Positions 9,255 to 18,046 of a stretch of 64,000 nt of DNA are shown one piece after another; positions within the stretch are counted from its first letter, which is position 1, and each line of letters opens with the position of its first letter. Position numbers and translations under genes: made by a program. The notes beneath the pieces were generated by a model, which saw only the letters and a list, made by a program, of their open reading frames with translations, did no database searches and was not told the origin of the DNA. The DNA comes from JAEUQQ01 sp963697285 (GTDB taxonomy: Bacteria > Acidobacteriota > Vicinamibacteria > Vicinamibacterales > JAFNAJ01), in contig CAVONI010000001.1 of NCBI GenBank assembly GCA_963697285.1, forward strand, positions 186,001 through 250,000, in the 5' to 3' direction.

Positions 9255-10403
9255 TCAACGCGACAGGATGGTGACGGCGCAGTTGCCACCCGCGCCCAGC
9301 ACGTGCGCGAGCCCCGTGCGCGCACCGTCGACCTGGCGCGGCCCCGACTGCCCGCGTAGCTGCGACACGATCTCGACCACCTGGCCGACGTGCGACGCGC
9401 CCACGGGTTCACCCTTGCTGATGAGCCCGCCGCTCATGTTCACCGGCCGCCTGCCCGTGATCTCGGTGATGCCCTCGTCGATGAGGCGTCCGCCTTCGCC
9501 CAACGGGCACAGGCCGAGCTGCTCGTAGATCTCGAGCTCGCAGAACGCGTCGGTGTCCTGCACCTCGAAACAGTCGATCTCGTCGGGCCCGAGTCCGGCG
9601 CGCTCGAACGCCTGCTGCGCCGTGACCTCGGTGGGTCCGGGGTTGTTCGCGGTGGCGCTCATGCTGTCTGCCGGGCACCTGAAGTCGGCCGAGTAGCGTG
9701 CGATGGTGTGGCTGCACGCGGCGACGCGAATCGGCGCCGACGTCGGCGAGGCTCTTCGCGCCCGGTCGGCAGACGCGACCACCAGCGCCGCCGCCCCGTC
9801 GTCGGGCGCGCAGATCTCCAGGCGGCGGATCGGGTCGCAGACGTACGGTGACGCGAGGATCTCGTCGAGCGAGAACGGCTTCCGGTACATGGCGTTCGGA
9901 TTGTGCTCACTGTTGCGGTGATTCTTGTACGCGATCTTCGCGATCTGCTCCTCGCTCGTGCCGAACTCGTGCATGTGACGGCGCGCTCGCATCGACCAGT
10001 ACGCGGGGTTGAGCGACATGCCCATCTCGATCTGCCAGGGGCTGTAGATCATCGACGGGTCCATGAAGCCGCGCGGCATCTTCTCGACGCCGAGCACCAG
10101 GACCATGGCGGCTTCACCCGATCGGATCGCGATCACCGCCTGTCGCAACGCCGCGCCGCCACTCGCGCACGCCGCCTCGACGTCGACGATGGGGATGTCG
10201 CTGCTGCCGAGATGCCTGAGGATGCGCGCACCCGACGTGGCGGGCAGGTACATCCGCGACAGGTACGCGGCGTCGATGTCCCTCCACGCGGCGCCCGCAT
10301 CGGCCAGCGCAGCACGCGCCGCGTGCACGCCCAGTTCCTCGTAGGTCGCGTCGAAGCGTCCGAACGGGTGGATGCCGACACCGAGGATCACGACGTCAGA
10401 CAT
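9255..10403 (-). CDS. Thiolase-like acyl-CoA enzyme (SCP-x/Ltp type)
   Basis: 382 residues, thiolase superfamily, beginning MSDVVILGVGIHPFG. The acyl-enzyme Cys is present at about residue 79 (VEAACASGGAAL). The usual GHP histidine near the C-terminus is replaced: the loop reads SGGLISKGEPVGASHVGQ, with Glu at the His position. Thiolase-like proteins that pair with DUF35 partners include BbsB (benzoylsuccinyl-CoA thiolase) and Ltp2 (steroid side-chain aldolase), and a DUF35 gene lies directly upstream, overlapping by 8 nt. C-C bond cleavage of a CoA thioester is therefore likely, as thiolase or retro-aldolase. It is not a standard acetyl-CoA acetyltransferase. Confidence 0.85.
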   Translation of the reverse strand: MSDVVILGVGIHPFGRFDATYEELGVHAARAALADAGAAWRDIDAAYLSRMYLPATSGARILRHLGSSDIPIVDVEAACASGGAALRQAVIAIRSGEAAMVLVLGVEKMPRGFMDPSMIYSPWQIEMGMSLNPAYWSMRARRHMHEFGTSEEQIAKIAYKNHRNSEHNPNAMYRKPFSLDEILASPYVCDPIRRLEICAPDDGAAALVVASADRARRASPTSAPIRVAACSHTIARYSADFRCPADSMSATANNPGPTEVTAQQAFERAGLGPDEIDCFEVQDTDAFCELEIYEQLGLCPLGEGGRLIDEGITEITGRRPVNMSGGLISKGEPVGASHVGQVVEIVSQLRGQSGPRQVDGARTGLAHVLGAGGNCAVTILSR

Positions 10404-10847
10404 GATCGCCTCGACCGTCGAAGGGCTCGAACGCGAACACCACCACCTCGGCACCGTCGGGATCGACGCGCACGTACGGCACGAAGGTCAGCGACATGCC
10501 GATCGTGAGCGCACCCGGTACGCAGCGGATGGGGCTCATCACGCGAACGCCTTCGGGCAGCTCGACGAGTCCGAGACCGAACGGCTCGAACGGCTCCGGG
10601 CCACGGTAGTCGCCTGGCGGACGATGGCGGACGATGGTGTACGTCCACAACACTCCGCGCGCACCGAGCGGCAGGTCATCGAGCGGTGCGTGGCTGCACT
10701 GGGGGCACAGGTACGCCTGCCGAAGGCGGTCTCGCCGCAGGCGGGGCAGCGCGAGCCTTGCAGCCGAAGTGTGGCGACATCCGCGAGGTCGCCTGAGAAC
10801 AGGCCCTCGCGTATCGCGCGTCGGCGTGTTGCGCCCGCATCGGTCAT
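10396..10847 (-). CDS. DUF35 Zn-ribbon/OB-fold partner of the thiolase (frameshifted)
   Basis: Begins MTDAGATRRRAIREGLF with an N-terminal helix, then a rubredoxin-like ribbon whose first knuckle CPACGE and second knuckle YLCPQC lie in different frames; one base (a G) is missing near 10716. After repair the ribbon is followed by an OB fold (VLWTYTIVRHRPPGDY to VDPDGAEVVVFAFEPF), about 150 residues in all. DUF35 proteins bind the acyl-CoA pantetheine and form obligate complexes with thiolase-like proteins (for example BbsA, ChsH2). It starts 2 nt after the preceding stop and overlaps the thiolase start. The shift is probably a sequence error given the intact second half. Confidence 0.82.
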
Positions 10848-10849
10848 CG

Positions 10850-11482
10850 TCAGCAGCCCCCCTGCCCGTTGGGCCCTGGCGTCGATGCTGGCGGCACGTC
10901 GGTGAGCCCGACGAAGTCGCGCCTTCCGCGCGCCGGCACCAGGGGCGGCGGCGCATCGTTCTCCATGGGGATCTCGTGCGCATTGAGCGTCATCGACACG
11001 AGCGTGTAGTAGCCGATCACGGCGGTCAGTTCGACGACGCCGACCGCCTGGAAGTGCTCGACGACGTTCTCGTAGACATCGAGCGGCACCTGTCCGGTCA
11101 TTTGCATGGCGCGCGCGTACTCGTAGATCAGGGCATCGAGTGGATCGTCGAATACAGGGGGATCCGCCGCGCGTATGGCCTCGAGGACGTCCTCTGGCAG
11201 GCCCGCCCGCCGCGCCGCCTGGGCGTGGATGTGCCACTCGACCTGGCTGTTCCAGCGTCGTGCCGTGACGAGGATGGCCAACTCACGTAGCCGCGCCGGA
11301 ATGGTGGTACCGAACCGCAGGTACTCGCCGAACTTCGCCCACACGCTCGCGAGTTCGGGCTGGTGCAGCGCCGGCCCGAGCGGCCCGACGACGCGCGTAC
11401 GGGGACCCGAGAGGATCTCGTCGTACACCCGGCGTTGTTCCCGGGTCATGGTTTCCGGCGTCGGCAGCGGAATGCGCGGCAA
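10850..11482 (-). CDS. Carboxymuconolactone decarboxylase-family protein
   Basis: 210 residues from a TTG start at 11482, chosen because AAGGAG lies 7 nt upstream (complement of 11490-11495) and no ATG fits. The AhpD/CMD helical fold is seen in YLRFGTTIPARLRELAILVTARRW and QVEWHIHAQAARRAGLPEDVLEAI. The CxxC pair of AhpD is absent; the EWHIHA motif resembles 4-carboxymuconolactone decarboxylase, which acts in the beta-ketoadipate pathway. It is the first gene of the operon, 76 nt downstream of a 30-bp repeat that looks like a LysR operator. Actual activity could be decarboxylation or an oxidoreductase-like role. Confidence 0.82.
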   Translation of the reverse strand: MPRIPLPTPETMTREQRRVYDEILSGPRTRVVGPLGPALHQPELASVWAKFGEYLRFGTTIPARLRELAILVTARRWNSQVEWHIHAQAARRAGLPEDVLEAIRAADPPVFDDPLDALIYEYARAMQMTGQVPLDVYENVVEHFQAVGVVELTAVIGYYTLVSMTLNAHEIPMENDAPPPLVPARGRRDFVGLTDVPPASTPGPNGQGGC

Positions 11483-11557
11483 CGATGAGCTCCTTCGAGA
11501 AACGGCGCGTGCCCGATGGCGGGCAGCTGCCTTGTACGCCGAGTCTCGTCGTTCTGT

Positions 11558-11587
11558 GAAATAGATTGTTTCGAAGACAGTATTCCG
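11558..11587 (+). promoter_or_regulatory. Putative LysR operator, copy 1
   Basis: A 30-bp site GAAATAGATT-(N10)-CAGTATTCCG lies 76-105 nt upstream of the TTG start of the catabolic operon. It matches the copy at 12731-12760, in opposite orientation, at 27 of 30 positions. AATA and TATT arms 17 bp apart give partial dyad symmetry. Position upstream of the first operon gene and next to lysR suggests it is the activator site; this is inference. Confidence 0.65.
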
Positions 11588-11632
11588 CTGCCTAGATTGC
11601 ATGCAGGACGTGGGCAGACCCGCCCATCACGG

Positions 11633-12613
11633 TCATCGTCCGGCAGGGCCGCGCCGGGTGGCGCGTCGTGCTCGGGCGCGCGTCCGGGTGGCCTGGCGCG
11701 TGGGCCTCGCGGGCTGTGCGTCCGGGGCAGGCCGAAGCGCCAGTTCACGAACGATCTCGATCAGCTTCTGCACCGCCGGGGTCAGCGCGCGTCCCGCGCG
11801 CGTTGCGATGGCGACACGGCGTTCCAGTGGTGGATCGCCGATCGGCACGCACGCGAGATCTGCGGTGGGGAAGCACTCGAGCGCTCGCCTCGGCAGGATG
11901 CCGACGCCGAGGCCAGCGCTGACCAGCCCCATCGTCGTCGTGAGGTGGCTGGTCTCGTGGACATGACTGAGGTGTATCCGCCGCTGATCGAGGGCCCGCT
12001 GCAGGATGGTCCTGAGGCTGCCGTGGCGCTGCGGCATGATCACCGGGTACTGCGCCACGTCGGCGAGGGCCACGTGGCGCCTGGTCGCGAGCGCGTGTCC
12101 CTTCGGCACGAACACGCAGATCGGCTCCGCGTACAGCTCCTCGACCGACACGGCCGGATCGCGCTGCGGATCGCCGCCGACGCCGAGGTCGGCGTCGCCC
12201 GACTTGACGAGCTCGATGATGTTCCTGGAGTCGCGAAGGCGGACCGAGATGCCGGGATACGCGCGGCAGAACTGCGCGAGGGCTGCAGCGACGAGGGTCG
12301 CGGCAAGAGAGGGCACGGCGGCGACCGTGACCGTGCCACGGCGCAGCTCTGCGTGGTCGCGCCCGGCTCCCATGACCGCCTCGACGTCGGCGAGGATGCG
12401 CTCGAGCGGCCCCAGCATCTCTTCGCCGGCCTGCGTGAGCGTCACCGTGCGTTTGTTGCGATCGAGCAGCGTGACACCGAGCGACTCTTCGAGTTGCTGG
12501 ATCTGGACCGTGAGTGCTGGCTGCGACACACCGAGCGCGATCGAGGCGCGCGTGAAGTTGCCGCACTGCGCGACGGCAAGGAAGCCGCGGATGTGACGCA
12601 AGCCGTGGAGCAT
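11633..12613 (-). CDS. LysR-type transcriptional regulator
   Basis: 326 residues. The N-terminal winged helix-turn-helix reads RHIRGFLAVAQCGNFTRAS and GVSQPALTVQIQQLEESLG, followed by LLDRNKRTVTLTQAGE and a linker helix, then the two-lobed effector domain (VTVAAVPSLAATLVAAAL onward). The C-terminal 30 residues are an Arg/Pro/Ala-rich tail beyond the usual 300. MLHGLRHIRG at 12613 gives the normal LTTR start; the frame stays open upstream through the second operator repeat. It sits upstream of the catabolic operon on the same strand and divergently from a TonB receptor, so it probably controls both in response to a pathway intermediate. Confidence 0.9.
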   Translation of the reverse strand: MLHGLRHIRGFLAVAQCGNFTRASIALGVSQPALTVQIQQLEESLGVTLLDRNKRTVTLTQAGEEMLGPLERILADVEAVMGAGRDHAELRRGTVTVAAVPSLAATLVAAALAQFCRAYPGISVRLRDSRNIIELVKSGDADLGVGGDPQRDPAVSVEELYAEPICVFVPKGHALATRRHVALADVAQYPVIMPQRHGSLRTILQRALDQRRIHLSHVHETSHLTTTMGLVSAGLGVGILPRRALECFPTADLACVPIGDPPLERRVAIATRAGRALTPAVQKLIEIVRELALRPAPDAQPARPTRQATRTRARARRATRRGPAGR

Positions 12614-12730
12614 GGGGTGTCGGGATAGTATCGCACCGCGCATCGGGGCGGTGCACGACACGGCGACGCCCTGCCACACTCGCGCACAGGCCGACGGCCA
12701 CCTGCCCGCCGCCCGAATCAATCCAATGAT

Positions 12731-12760
12731 CGGAATACTGACTTCAAAAGAATCTATTTC
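12731..12760 (-). promoter_or_regulatory. Putative LysR operator, copy 2
   Basis: Inverted copy of the 30-bp site at 11558-11587 (27/30 identical; GAAATAGATT and CAGTATTCCG ends conserved). It lies in the divergent region, 118 nt before the lysR start and 114 nt before the GTG of the TonB receptor, where an LTTR would control itself and the receptor. A nine-base CTAGATTGC is also shared near both copies (11592 and 12781). Confidence 0.65.
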
Positions 12761-12873
12761 CATCAACTCCTGTCACCACACTAGATTGCGCAGGCGCAGA
12801 GATCTCGATAGCCCGGTCGCGCCCGCGCGCCCGTACTCGAGGACGTGTCAGTCGACGCTACTGGAGGTGTCAC

Positions 12874-15800
12874 GTGGGAACGGTGAAGACTGTCCTGTCG
12901 CTGGCCATGGTGTGGGGGCTGTCGGCCGGTGTGGCCTGGGGACAGGCCGTGTCGGGTTCACAGGTGTCTGGCGTGGTACGCGACACCAGCGGAGGCGCCC
13001 TGCCCGGGGCCGAGATCACGATCACGAAGACCGACACCGGCCAGACGCGCACCGTGTTCGCGGGCGGCGATGGCGGGTACACGATTCCGAGCCTCTCTGC
13101 GGGCCCCTACGAACTGCGCGTGGCGCTCGACGGGTTCACGACCTATGTGCAGAAGGGCATCGTGCTGCAGGTCGACTCGAGTCCCCGGGTAGACGTCGAG
13201 CTGCAGGTCGGGGTGATGAGCGACCAGATCACCGTGACCGCCAACGCCGGCATGGTCGAGACGCGCAGCACGGGCGTCGGGCAGTTGATCGACAATGAAC
13301 GGGTTGTCGAACTGCCGCTGAACGGTCGCCAGGCGACCGAACTGGTCCTGCTCTCTGGCCTCGCGACACCGGCCCCCACGGCTGACCTCCAGACGAACAA
13401 GAACTACCCGACGACCACCATCTCGGTGGCCGGCGGCGCCGCCAACGGCATCACCTACATCCTGGACGGCGGCTCGCACAACGATCCGTTCAACAACCTG
13501 AACCTGCCGACCCCCTTCCCCGATGCCCTGCAGGAGTTCAAGGTCGAGTCGAGTTCCCTGTCGGCACGCTACGGGCACCATGCCGCCGCGGCCGTGAACG
13601 TCATCACGAAGTCGGGAACCAACGAGTTCCACGGCGCGGCGTTCGACTTCGTGCGTCACTACGCGTTCAACGAGAAGAGCTACTTCGCCCTCGAGAAGGA
13701 CAGCCTGCGGCGGCAGCAGTTCGGCGCGACGCTCGGCGGGCCGCTCGCGGCGAACCGCGCGTTCTTCTTCGGTGCGTATCAAGGCCGCATCGAGAAGACG
13801 AAGCCCTCGACCGCCCAGCGCTTCGTGCCGACGGCCGCCATGCGCGCCGGCGACTTCACGGCGTTCGCCTCGCCCGCATGCAACAGCGGGCGGCAGATCA
13901 CCCTGCGCGCCCCCTTCGTCAACAACGCGGTATCACCGTCGCTGTTCAGCCCCGCGGCGACGAAGTTGCTGCAGTCGGTGCCGGTCAGCACCGACCCGTG
14001 CGGGCTGTACCAGTTCGCGATTCCCAACGACAACACCGAGCACCAGGCGCTGGGCAAGGTAGACGTGAAGCTCAGCCAGGCCCAGACGGTGTTCGGGCGC
14101 TACATGTTCGCCGTCTACGACAATCCCGCGTACTACGACGGCAAGAACGCGCTGACCATGAGCCGGATTGGCCAGCGCAACGTCGTGCACTCGGCGGTGG
14201 CCGGGCACAACTGGATCCTCTCGTCGAACGCGCTCAACGCCGTCCACGTCTCGTTCAGCCGCACGTTCAACGACCGCATCCTCGAGGACTACTTCTCGCC
14301 CGCGGATCTCGGCATCAACATCTACACCGGCCTCGAGGGCTACACGAACGTCTCGGTGACGGGCAGCGGCTTCAGCATTGGCACCGGAGCCACGAACCCG
14401 GGGTTCTTCGACTCGACGAGCCTCCAGGTTGCCGAGGACTTCGACCTGATTCGGGGTTCACACCAGCTCGCGGTCGGGGCGAACTGGATCCACACGACCG
14501 ACCTCACCGAGTTCTATCGCTTCGTGAACGGCGAGAACACGTTCAACGGCACCGTCCTGGGGTTGCCGCTCGCCGACTTCATGCTCGGCCGCGCCAGCAA
14601 CTTCCAGCAGTCACCTCCCTCGCGCACGAACCAGGTGCTCGACTACGTCGCGGTGTACGCGCAGGACGCGTGGCGCGTCTCGCCGACGGTGACGCTCAAC
14701 TACGGCGTGCGATGGGAACCGTTCCTCCCGATGGGCAACCGCGACGATCGCGTCTTTCTGTTCGACATGGATCGGTTCAACGCGGGGACCAAGAGCAAGG
14801 TGTTTCCGAATGCGCCGGCGGGCCTCTACTTCCCGGGTGACGAGGGGTACCCGGGAAACCGCGTGACGTCGACGCGCCTCGGGTACTTCGCTCCCCGCGT
14901 CGGAGCCATCTGGCAGCCAACCGAGCGCACGAGCCTGCGCGGCGCCTGGGGTGTCTTCTACGACACGTCGCACCTCTTCTACAACATCGGCTACCAGGGC
15001 TTCGGCCAGGGGGTGAGCATCCCGAATCCGGCCGGCGGGTTCGACGATCCGTATCGGAACTATCCCGGGGGCAATCCGTACCCCGCCGCGCTGACGCTCT
15101 CGCCGGGCTCGGTGTTCAACCAGTTCGCCGGGTACACCTCGTATCCGGAAGAGACCGATCGTACCGCCCTGCAGCAGTGGAACATCAGTGCGCAGCGGCA
15201 GGTCGGCGCGTGGTTGTTCACGGCCAGTTATCTCGGCAGCCACACATCGCACCTGTGGAGCGGCGTGGCGCTCAACCCGGCGGTCTACATCGCCGGGCAG
15301 TCGACCACCGCCAACGTGAACACGCGCCGCGTGCTGTACTTGAGGAACCAGGAGGAAGGCCGGCTGATCGGTGCCTTGTCGATGCTCACCGACACCGGCA
15401 CGGCTGATTATGCCGGGCTGCTGCTGTCGGCCGAGCGCCGACTCACCGGCAGCTTCAGCGTGTTGTCGAACTGGACGGTGTCGAAGTGCGAGTCCGACCT
15501 CACCGACACGCAGTTCGCGTCGGGCACGTCCGTCGTCGACCCTGAGCACCCGGAGTACGATCGCGGTCCGTGCGCATCCGACCGCAGACACGTCGTCAAC
15601 CTTGCCGGCGTGATCCGCACGCCGGAGATCCAGAAGTGGGGTGTGCTCGGTTACCTGCTGAGCGACTGGCAGTTCTCACCGCTGGTCCGCTGGCAGAGCG
15701 GCGGCTGGTCGACGCCGGTCACGGGCGTCGATACCGCGTTGACCGGGCAGGGCAACCAGCGCGCCATCCAGATCAACTCGAACCCGTTTGCGGGGATGGT

Positions 15801-16125
15801 CGTCGAGTCGCGTGCCGATGGCTCGCCGGCAGCCGTGGTCTACCTGAGTCGCGACGCGTTCACGGCACCCGCTGCCGGCACCTACAGCACCGACCGGCCC
15901 GGATCGATCGAGGGACTGTCGGTGCTGACCAACGACCTGGCGGTGACGCGCCGCGTGCGGCTTGGCGGGAGCAGGACCCTGCAGTTCCGCGCCGAGATCT
16001 TCAACGTGATCAACCGCGTGAACTACGGAACGCCCATCGTCTCGCTGAACAACTCGAACTTCGGGCGCATCACCACGACCGGCGACCCGCGCATCATGCA
16101 GTTCGCCCTGAAGTTCGAGTTCTAG
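12874..16125 (+). CDS. TonB-dependent receptor, Oar-like (receptor 1)
   Basis: 1083 residues. Signal peptide (1-24), carboxypeptidase-regulatory-like Ig domain (about 28-115: VSGVVRDTSGGALPGAEI), plug (VVELPLNGRQATELVLLSG at about 145 and the DGGSHNDPFNNLNLP loop) and a large beta-barrel to the terminal aromatic FALKFEF typical of BamA-inserted proteins. No classical TonB box is obvious. It imports or gates an unknown substrate using TonB energy. The GTG start has GGAGGTG 5-8 nt upstream. It is divergent from lysR and carries the putative operator in its promoter region, so it may be induced with the catabolic operon. Two esterases follow on the same strand. Confidence 0.92.
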   Translation: MGTVKTVLSLAMVWGLSAGVAWGQAVSGSQVSGVVRDTSGGALPGAEITITKTDTGQTRTVFAGGDGGYTIPSLSAGPYELRVALDGFTTYVQKGIVLQVDSSPRVDVELQVGVMSDQITVTANAGMVETRSTGVGQLIDNERVVELPLNGRQATELVLLSGLATPAPTADLQTNKNYPTTTISVAGGAANGITYILDGGSHNDPFNNLNLPTPFPDALQEFKVESSSLSARYGHHAAAAVNVITKSGTNEFHGAAFDFVRHYAFNEKSYFALEKDSLRRQQFGATLGGPLAANRAFFFGAYQGRIEKTKPSTAQRFVPTAAMRAGDFTAFASPACNSGRQITLRAPFVNNAVSPSLFSPAATKLLQSVPVSTDPCGLYQFAIPNDNTEHQALGKVDVKLSQAQTVFGRYMFAVYDNPAYYDGKNALTMSRIGQRNVVHSAVAGHNWILSSNALNAVHVSFSRTFNDRILEDYFSPADLGINIYTGLEGYTNVSVTGSGFSIGTGATNPGFFDSTSLQVAEDFDLIRGSHQLAVGANWIHTTDLTEFYRFVNGENTFNGTVLGLPLADFMLGRASNFQQSPPSRTNQVLDYVAVYAQDAWRVSPTVTLNYGVRWEPFLPMGNRDDRVFLFDMDRFNAGTKSKVFPNAPAGLYFPGDEGYPGNRVTSTRLGYFAPRVGAIWQPTERTSLRGAWGVFYDTSHLFYNIGYQGFGQGVSIPNPAGGFDDPYRNYPGGNPYPAALTLSPGSVFNQFAGYTSYPEETDRTALQQWNISAQRQVGAWLFTASYLGSHTSHLWSGVALNPAVYIAGQSTTANVNTRRVLYLRNQEEGRLIGALSMLTDTGTADYAGLLLSAERRLTGSFSVLSNWTVSKCESDLTDTQFASGTSVVDPEHPEYDRGPCASDRRHVVNLAGVIRTPEIQKWGVLGYLLSDWQFSPLVRWQSGGWSTPVTGVDTALTGQGNQRAIQINSNPFAGMVVESRADGSPAAVVYLSRDAFTAPAAGTYSTDRPGSIEGLSVLTNDLAVTRRVRLGGSRTLQFRAEIFNVINRVNYGTPIVSLNNSNFGRITTTGDPRIMQFALKFEF

Positions 16126-16171
16126 TGGCTTCGGAGCCAGCGGACCCGAAGCCCCAAGTTCACTTGCGAGC

Positions 16172-16204
16172 CCCGAAACTCGACCTGGCAAGTCGAGTGT
16201 CGGG
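16172..16204 (+). terminator. Intergenic hairpin after receptor 1
   Basis: Inverted repeat CCCGA-A-ACTCGAC, loop CTGGCAA, GTCGAGT-G-TCGGG between the receptor stop (16125) and the next start (16232). Twelve paired bases plus one internal mismatch. No T-run follows, so it could be a processing or attenuation stem rather than a full terminator. Confidence 0.5.
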
Positions 16205-16231
16205 TCCTCGAGGGTTCGAGAGGAGACGGCC

Positions 16232-17893
16232 ATGCAGCCATCCACGCTTCGCGTCGTCATCGCCGTGGTCGCGCTGGTCACCGCGGTGCGCGGCTCGGCC
16301 GGTCAGCAGCGCGCACCCAACGAGGGGCGGCCCCAGCCTGGGCCTCGCCTGAAGATCGAACGCGGCATCGAGTACGCCAGCGTCGATGGCCGCTCGCTAA
16401 CGCTCGACGTCTACCGGCAGGATCCCGTCGACACGCCTGCACCACTCGTCGTGTGGATCCACGGCACGCGCGGAGGTGATGCCACCAGGGCGACGTCGCC
16501 GGCCGTCGCGCTCGTCACGCCCGGTTACGTGGTCGCGAGCATCGACTATCGCAGTGGTCCCGACGTGCCGCTCGCCACGAGCGTGGCTGACGCGAAGGAC
16601 GCCGTGCGATGGCTGCGGTCGAACGCAGCGCGCTTCAACATCGACGCGGCACACGTTGGTGCCTTCGGTCACGACACCGGCGCGGCGATCGCCGCGATCC
16701 TCGGCGCCACCGACGACGAGTCGGGTGCAGCGAGCGGAGCGCCCTCCGCGCGTGTGCAGGGCGTCGTCGCGGCTGCCGGTCCGATGAGATCGTCCGGTCC
16801 GGTTCGCGCCCTCGACCACGTGACCGCCGACGATGCCCCGATGCTGCTCGTGCACGGCACGTCCGACGCCGTCGTCTCGCCGCTCGAGAGTCAGGCGCTC
16901 GCGTCGGCGCTCAAGGTGGCCGGCGTCGACACGACATTCGAGTTGCCGATGGGGGCGACGCACGACATCGGACAGATCCTCTCGCCAATCGTCATGCAGC
17001 AGGTCACGGCGTTCTTCGGTGAGACGCTGCGCGGCGTGCGACGGGCACGCGGGCTTGGCGACTTCATGGCGACGCCGGCAACCGAGGTCGTCGATCCCGT
17101 GGCCCTCGATCTCGGCGGCACGCTGTACAGGACGTATCCCACGCCCGCGCGCGGCGAGGGAGCGTTCGCCAGCTATCGCGTCTACCTGCCTCCCGCCTAC
17201 GAGGCGAGTGGGCGTCGCCGCTATCCCGTGATCTACTTCCTGCATGGCGCGTCGGTCGATTCCAAGCGGCCGATCACCGCCGGCTACGTGTCGCGCATCG
17301 ACGCGGCGATTCGTTCAGGCGTCATGCCGCCCGTCATCGTCGTGATCCCGCAGGGCTACAACCAGGGCCGCTGGACCGACTCGCGCGACGGCGCGCATCC
17401 GATGGAGTCGATCGTCGTGAAGAACCTCATCCCCCACATCGACGCGACGTATCGGACGGTGGCCACGCGCGCGGGCCGGGCGATCGAGGGCCATTCGATG
17501 GGTGGCTACGGGACGCTGTTCATCGGGTTCAAGAACCCCGAGCTGTTCACCGCCGTGACGGCCAACTCACCGGCGCTCGTCGAGCCGGCGCCTGGGGCGC
17601 CCCTGCATCCCGTGTATGGAAATGACGCCGATTACTACCTGGCCTCGAAGCCGTCTACGCTTGCCACGAAGAACGTGGCGCAGCTCAAACAGCAGGCGAT
17701 CCGCGTGATCTGCGGTACCGAAGACGCGTTGTTCGCCGGCGCCCAGGTGATGCACGAACACCTCACGGCGCTCGGCGTGACGCACGAGTTCCTGCCCGTA
17801 CCCAAGGCGCCGCACAATCATGATCAACTGCTGGCGTACGAGTCGTTCGACACGATGGCGTTCTACGGGAAGGTGTTCGGGCGCGCGAAGTAG
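16232..17893 (+). CDS. Exported two-domain hydrolase: BD-FAE-like domain (Asp at nucleophile) + CE1 esterase
   Basis: 553 residues: signal peptide (1-25), an N-terminal alpha/beta-hydrolase (about 45-265) and a C-terminal esterase D/Fes-type hydrolase (about 285-553). In the first domain the oxyanion strand is VVWIHGTRGGD and the elbow is FGHDTGA, with Asp in place of the usual Ser; acid LLVHGTSDAVVS and base GATHDIG are kept. The second domain has a normal GHSMGG elbow and HNHDQ near the end. The Asp elbow recalls epoxide hydrolases and dehalogenases, but could simply be inactive. The paralogue at 18047 has the same substitution. Likely acts on esters outside the cell. Confidence 0.87.
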   Translation: MQPSTLRVVIAVVALVTAVRGSAGQQRAPNEGRPQPGPRLKIERGIEYASVDGRSLTLDVYRQDPVDTPAPLVVWIHGTRGGDATRATSPAVALVTPGYVVASIDYRSGPDVPLATSVADAKDAVRWLRSNAARFNIDAAHVGAFGHDTGAAIAAILGATDDESGAASGAPSARVQGVVAAAGPMRSSGPVRALDHVTADDAPMLLVHGTSDAVVSPLESQALASALKVAGVDTTFELPMGATHDIGQILSPIVMQQVTAFFGETLRGVRRARGLGDFMATPATEVVDPVALDLGGTLYRTYPTPARGEGAFASYRVYLPPAYEASGRRRYPVIYFLHGASVDSKRPITAGYVSRIDAAIRSGVMPPVIVVIPQGYNQGRWTDSRDGAHPMESIVVKNLIPHIDATYRTVATRAGRAIEGHSMGGYGTLFIGFKNPELFTAVTANSPALVEPAPGAPLHPVYGNDADYYLASKPSTLATKNVAQLKQQAIRVICGTEDALFAGAQVMHEHLTALGVTHEFLPVPKAPHNHDQLLAYESFDTMAFYGKVFGRAK

Positions 17894-18046
17894 CGGCGGC
17901 CGAGCCCTGGGTTCTTGGCTCCGATCGTCACCGTATTATCCTTGATTCGCCATTACGGCGTCGGGCTACAGGCTGCGGGCGACGGGCCTGGCTGGCTTCA
18001 GGGGTTCCCCGTCGCCGAATGCCTCATCAGGGCGGGAGGTCATCTC

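Noticed and set aside
6695..9412. A single 905-residue MFS-CoA-transferase fusion protein
   Set aside because: The MFS C-terminus continues in another frame to a TGA at 7906 that overlaps the start region of the CoA-transferase; the fusion arises from one extra base near 8001.
11516..12628. Long plus-strand frame over lysR
   Set aside because: The minus strand has a complete LysR protein; the plus frame is an Arg-rich shadow.
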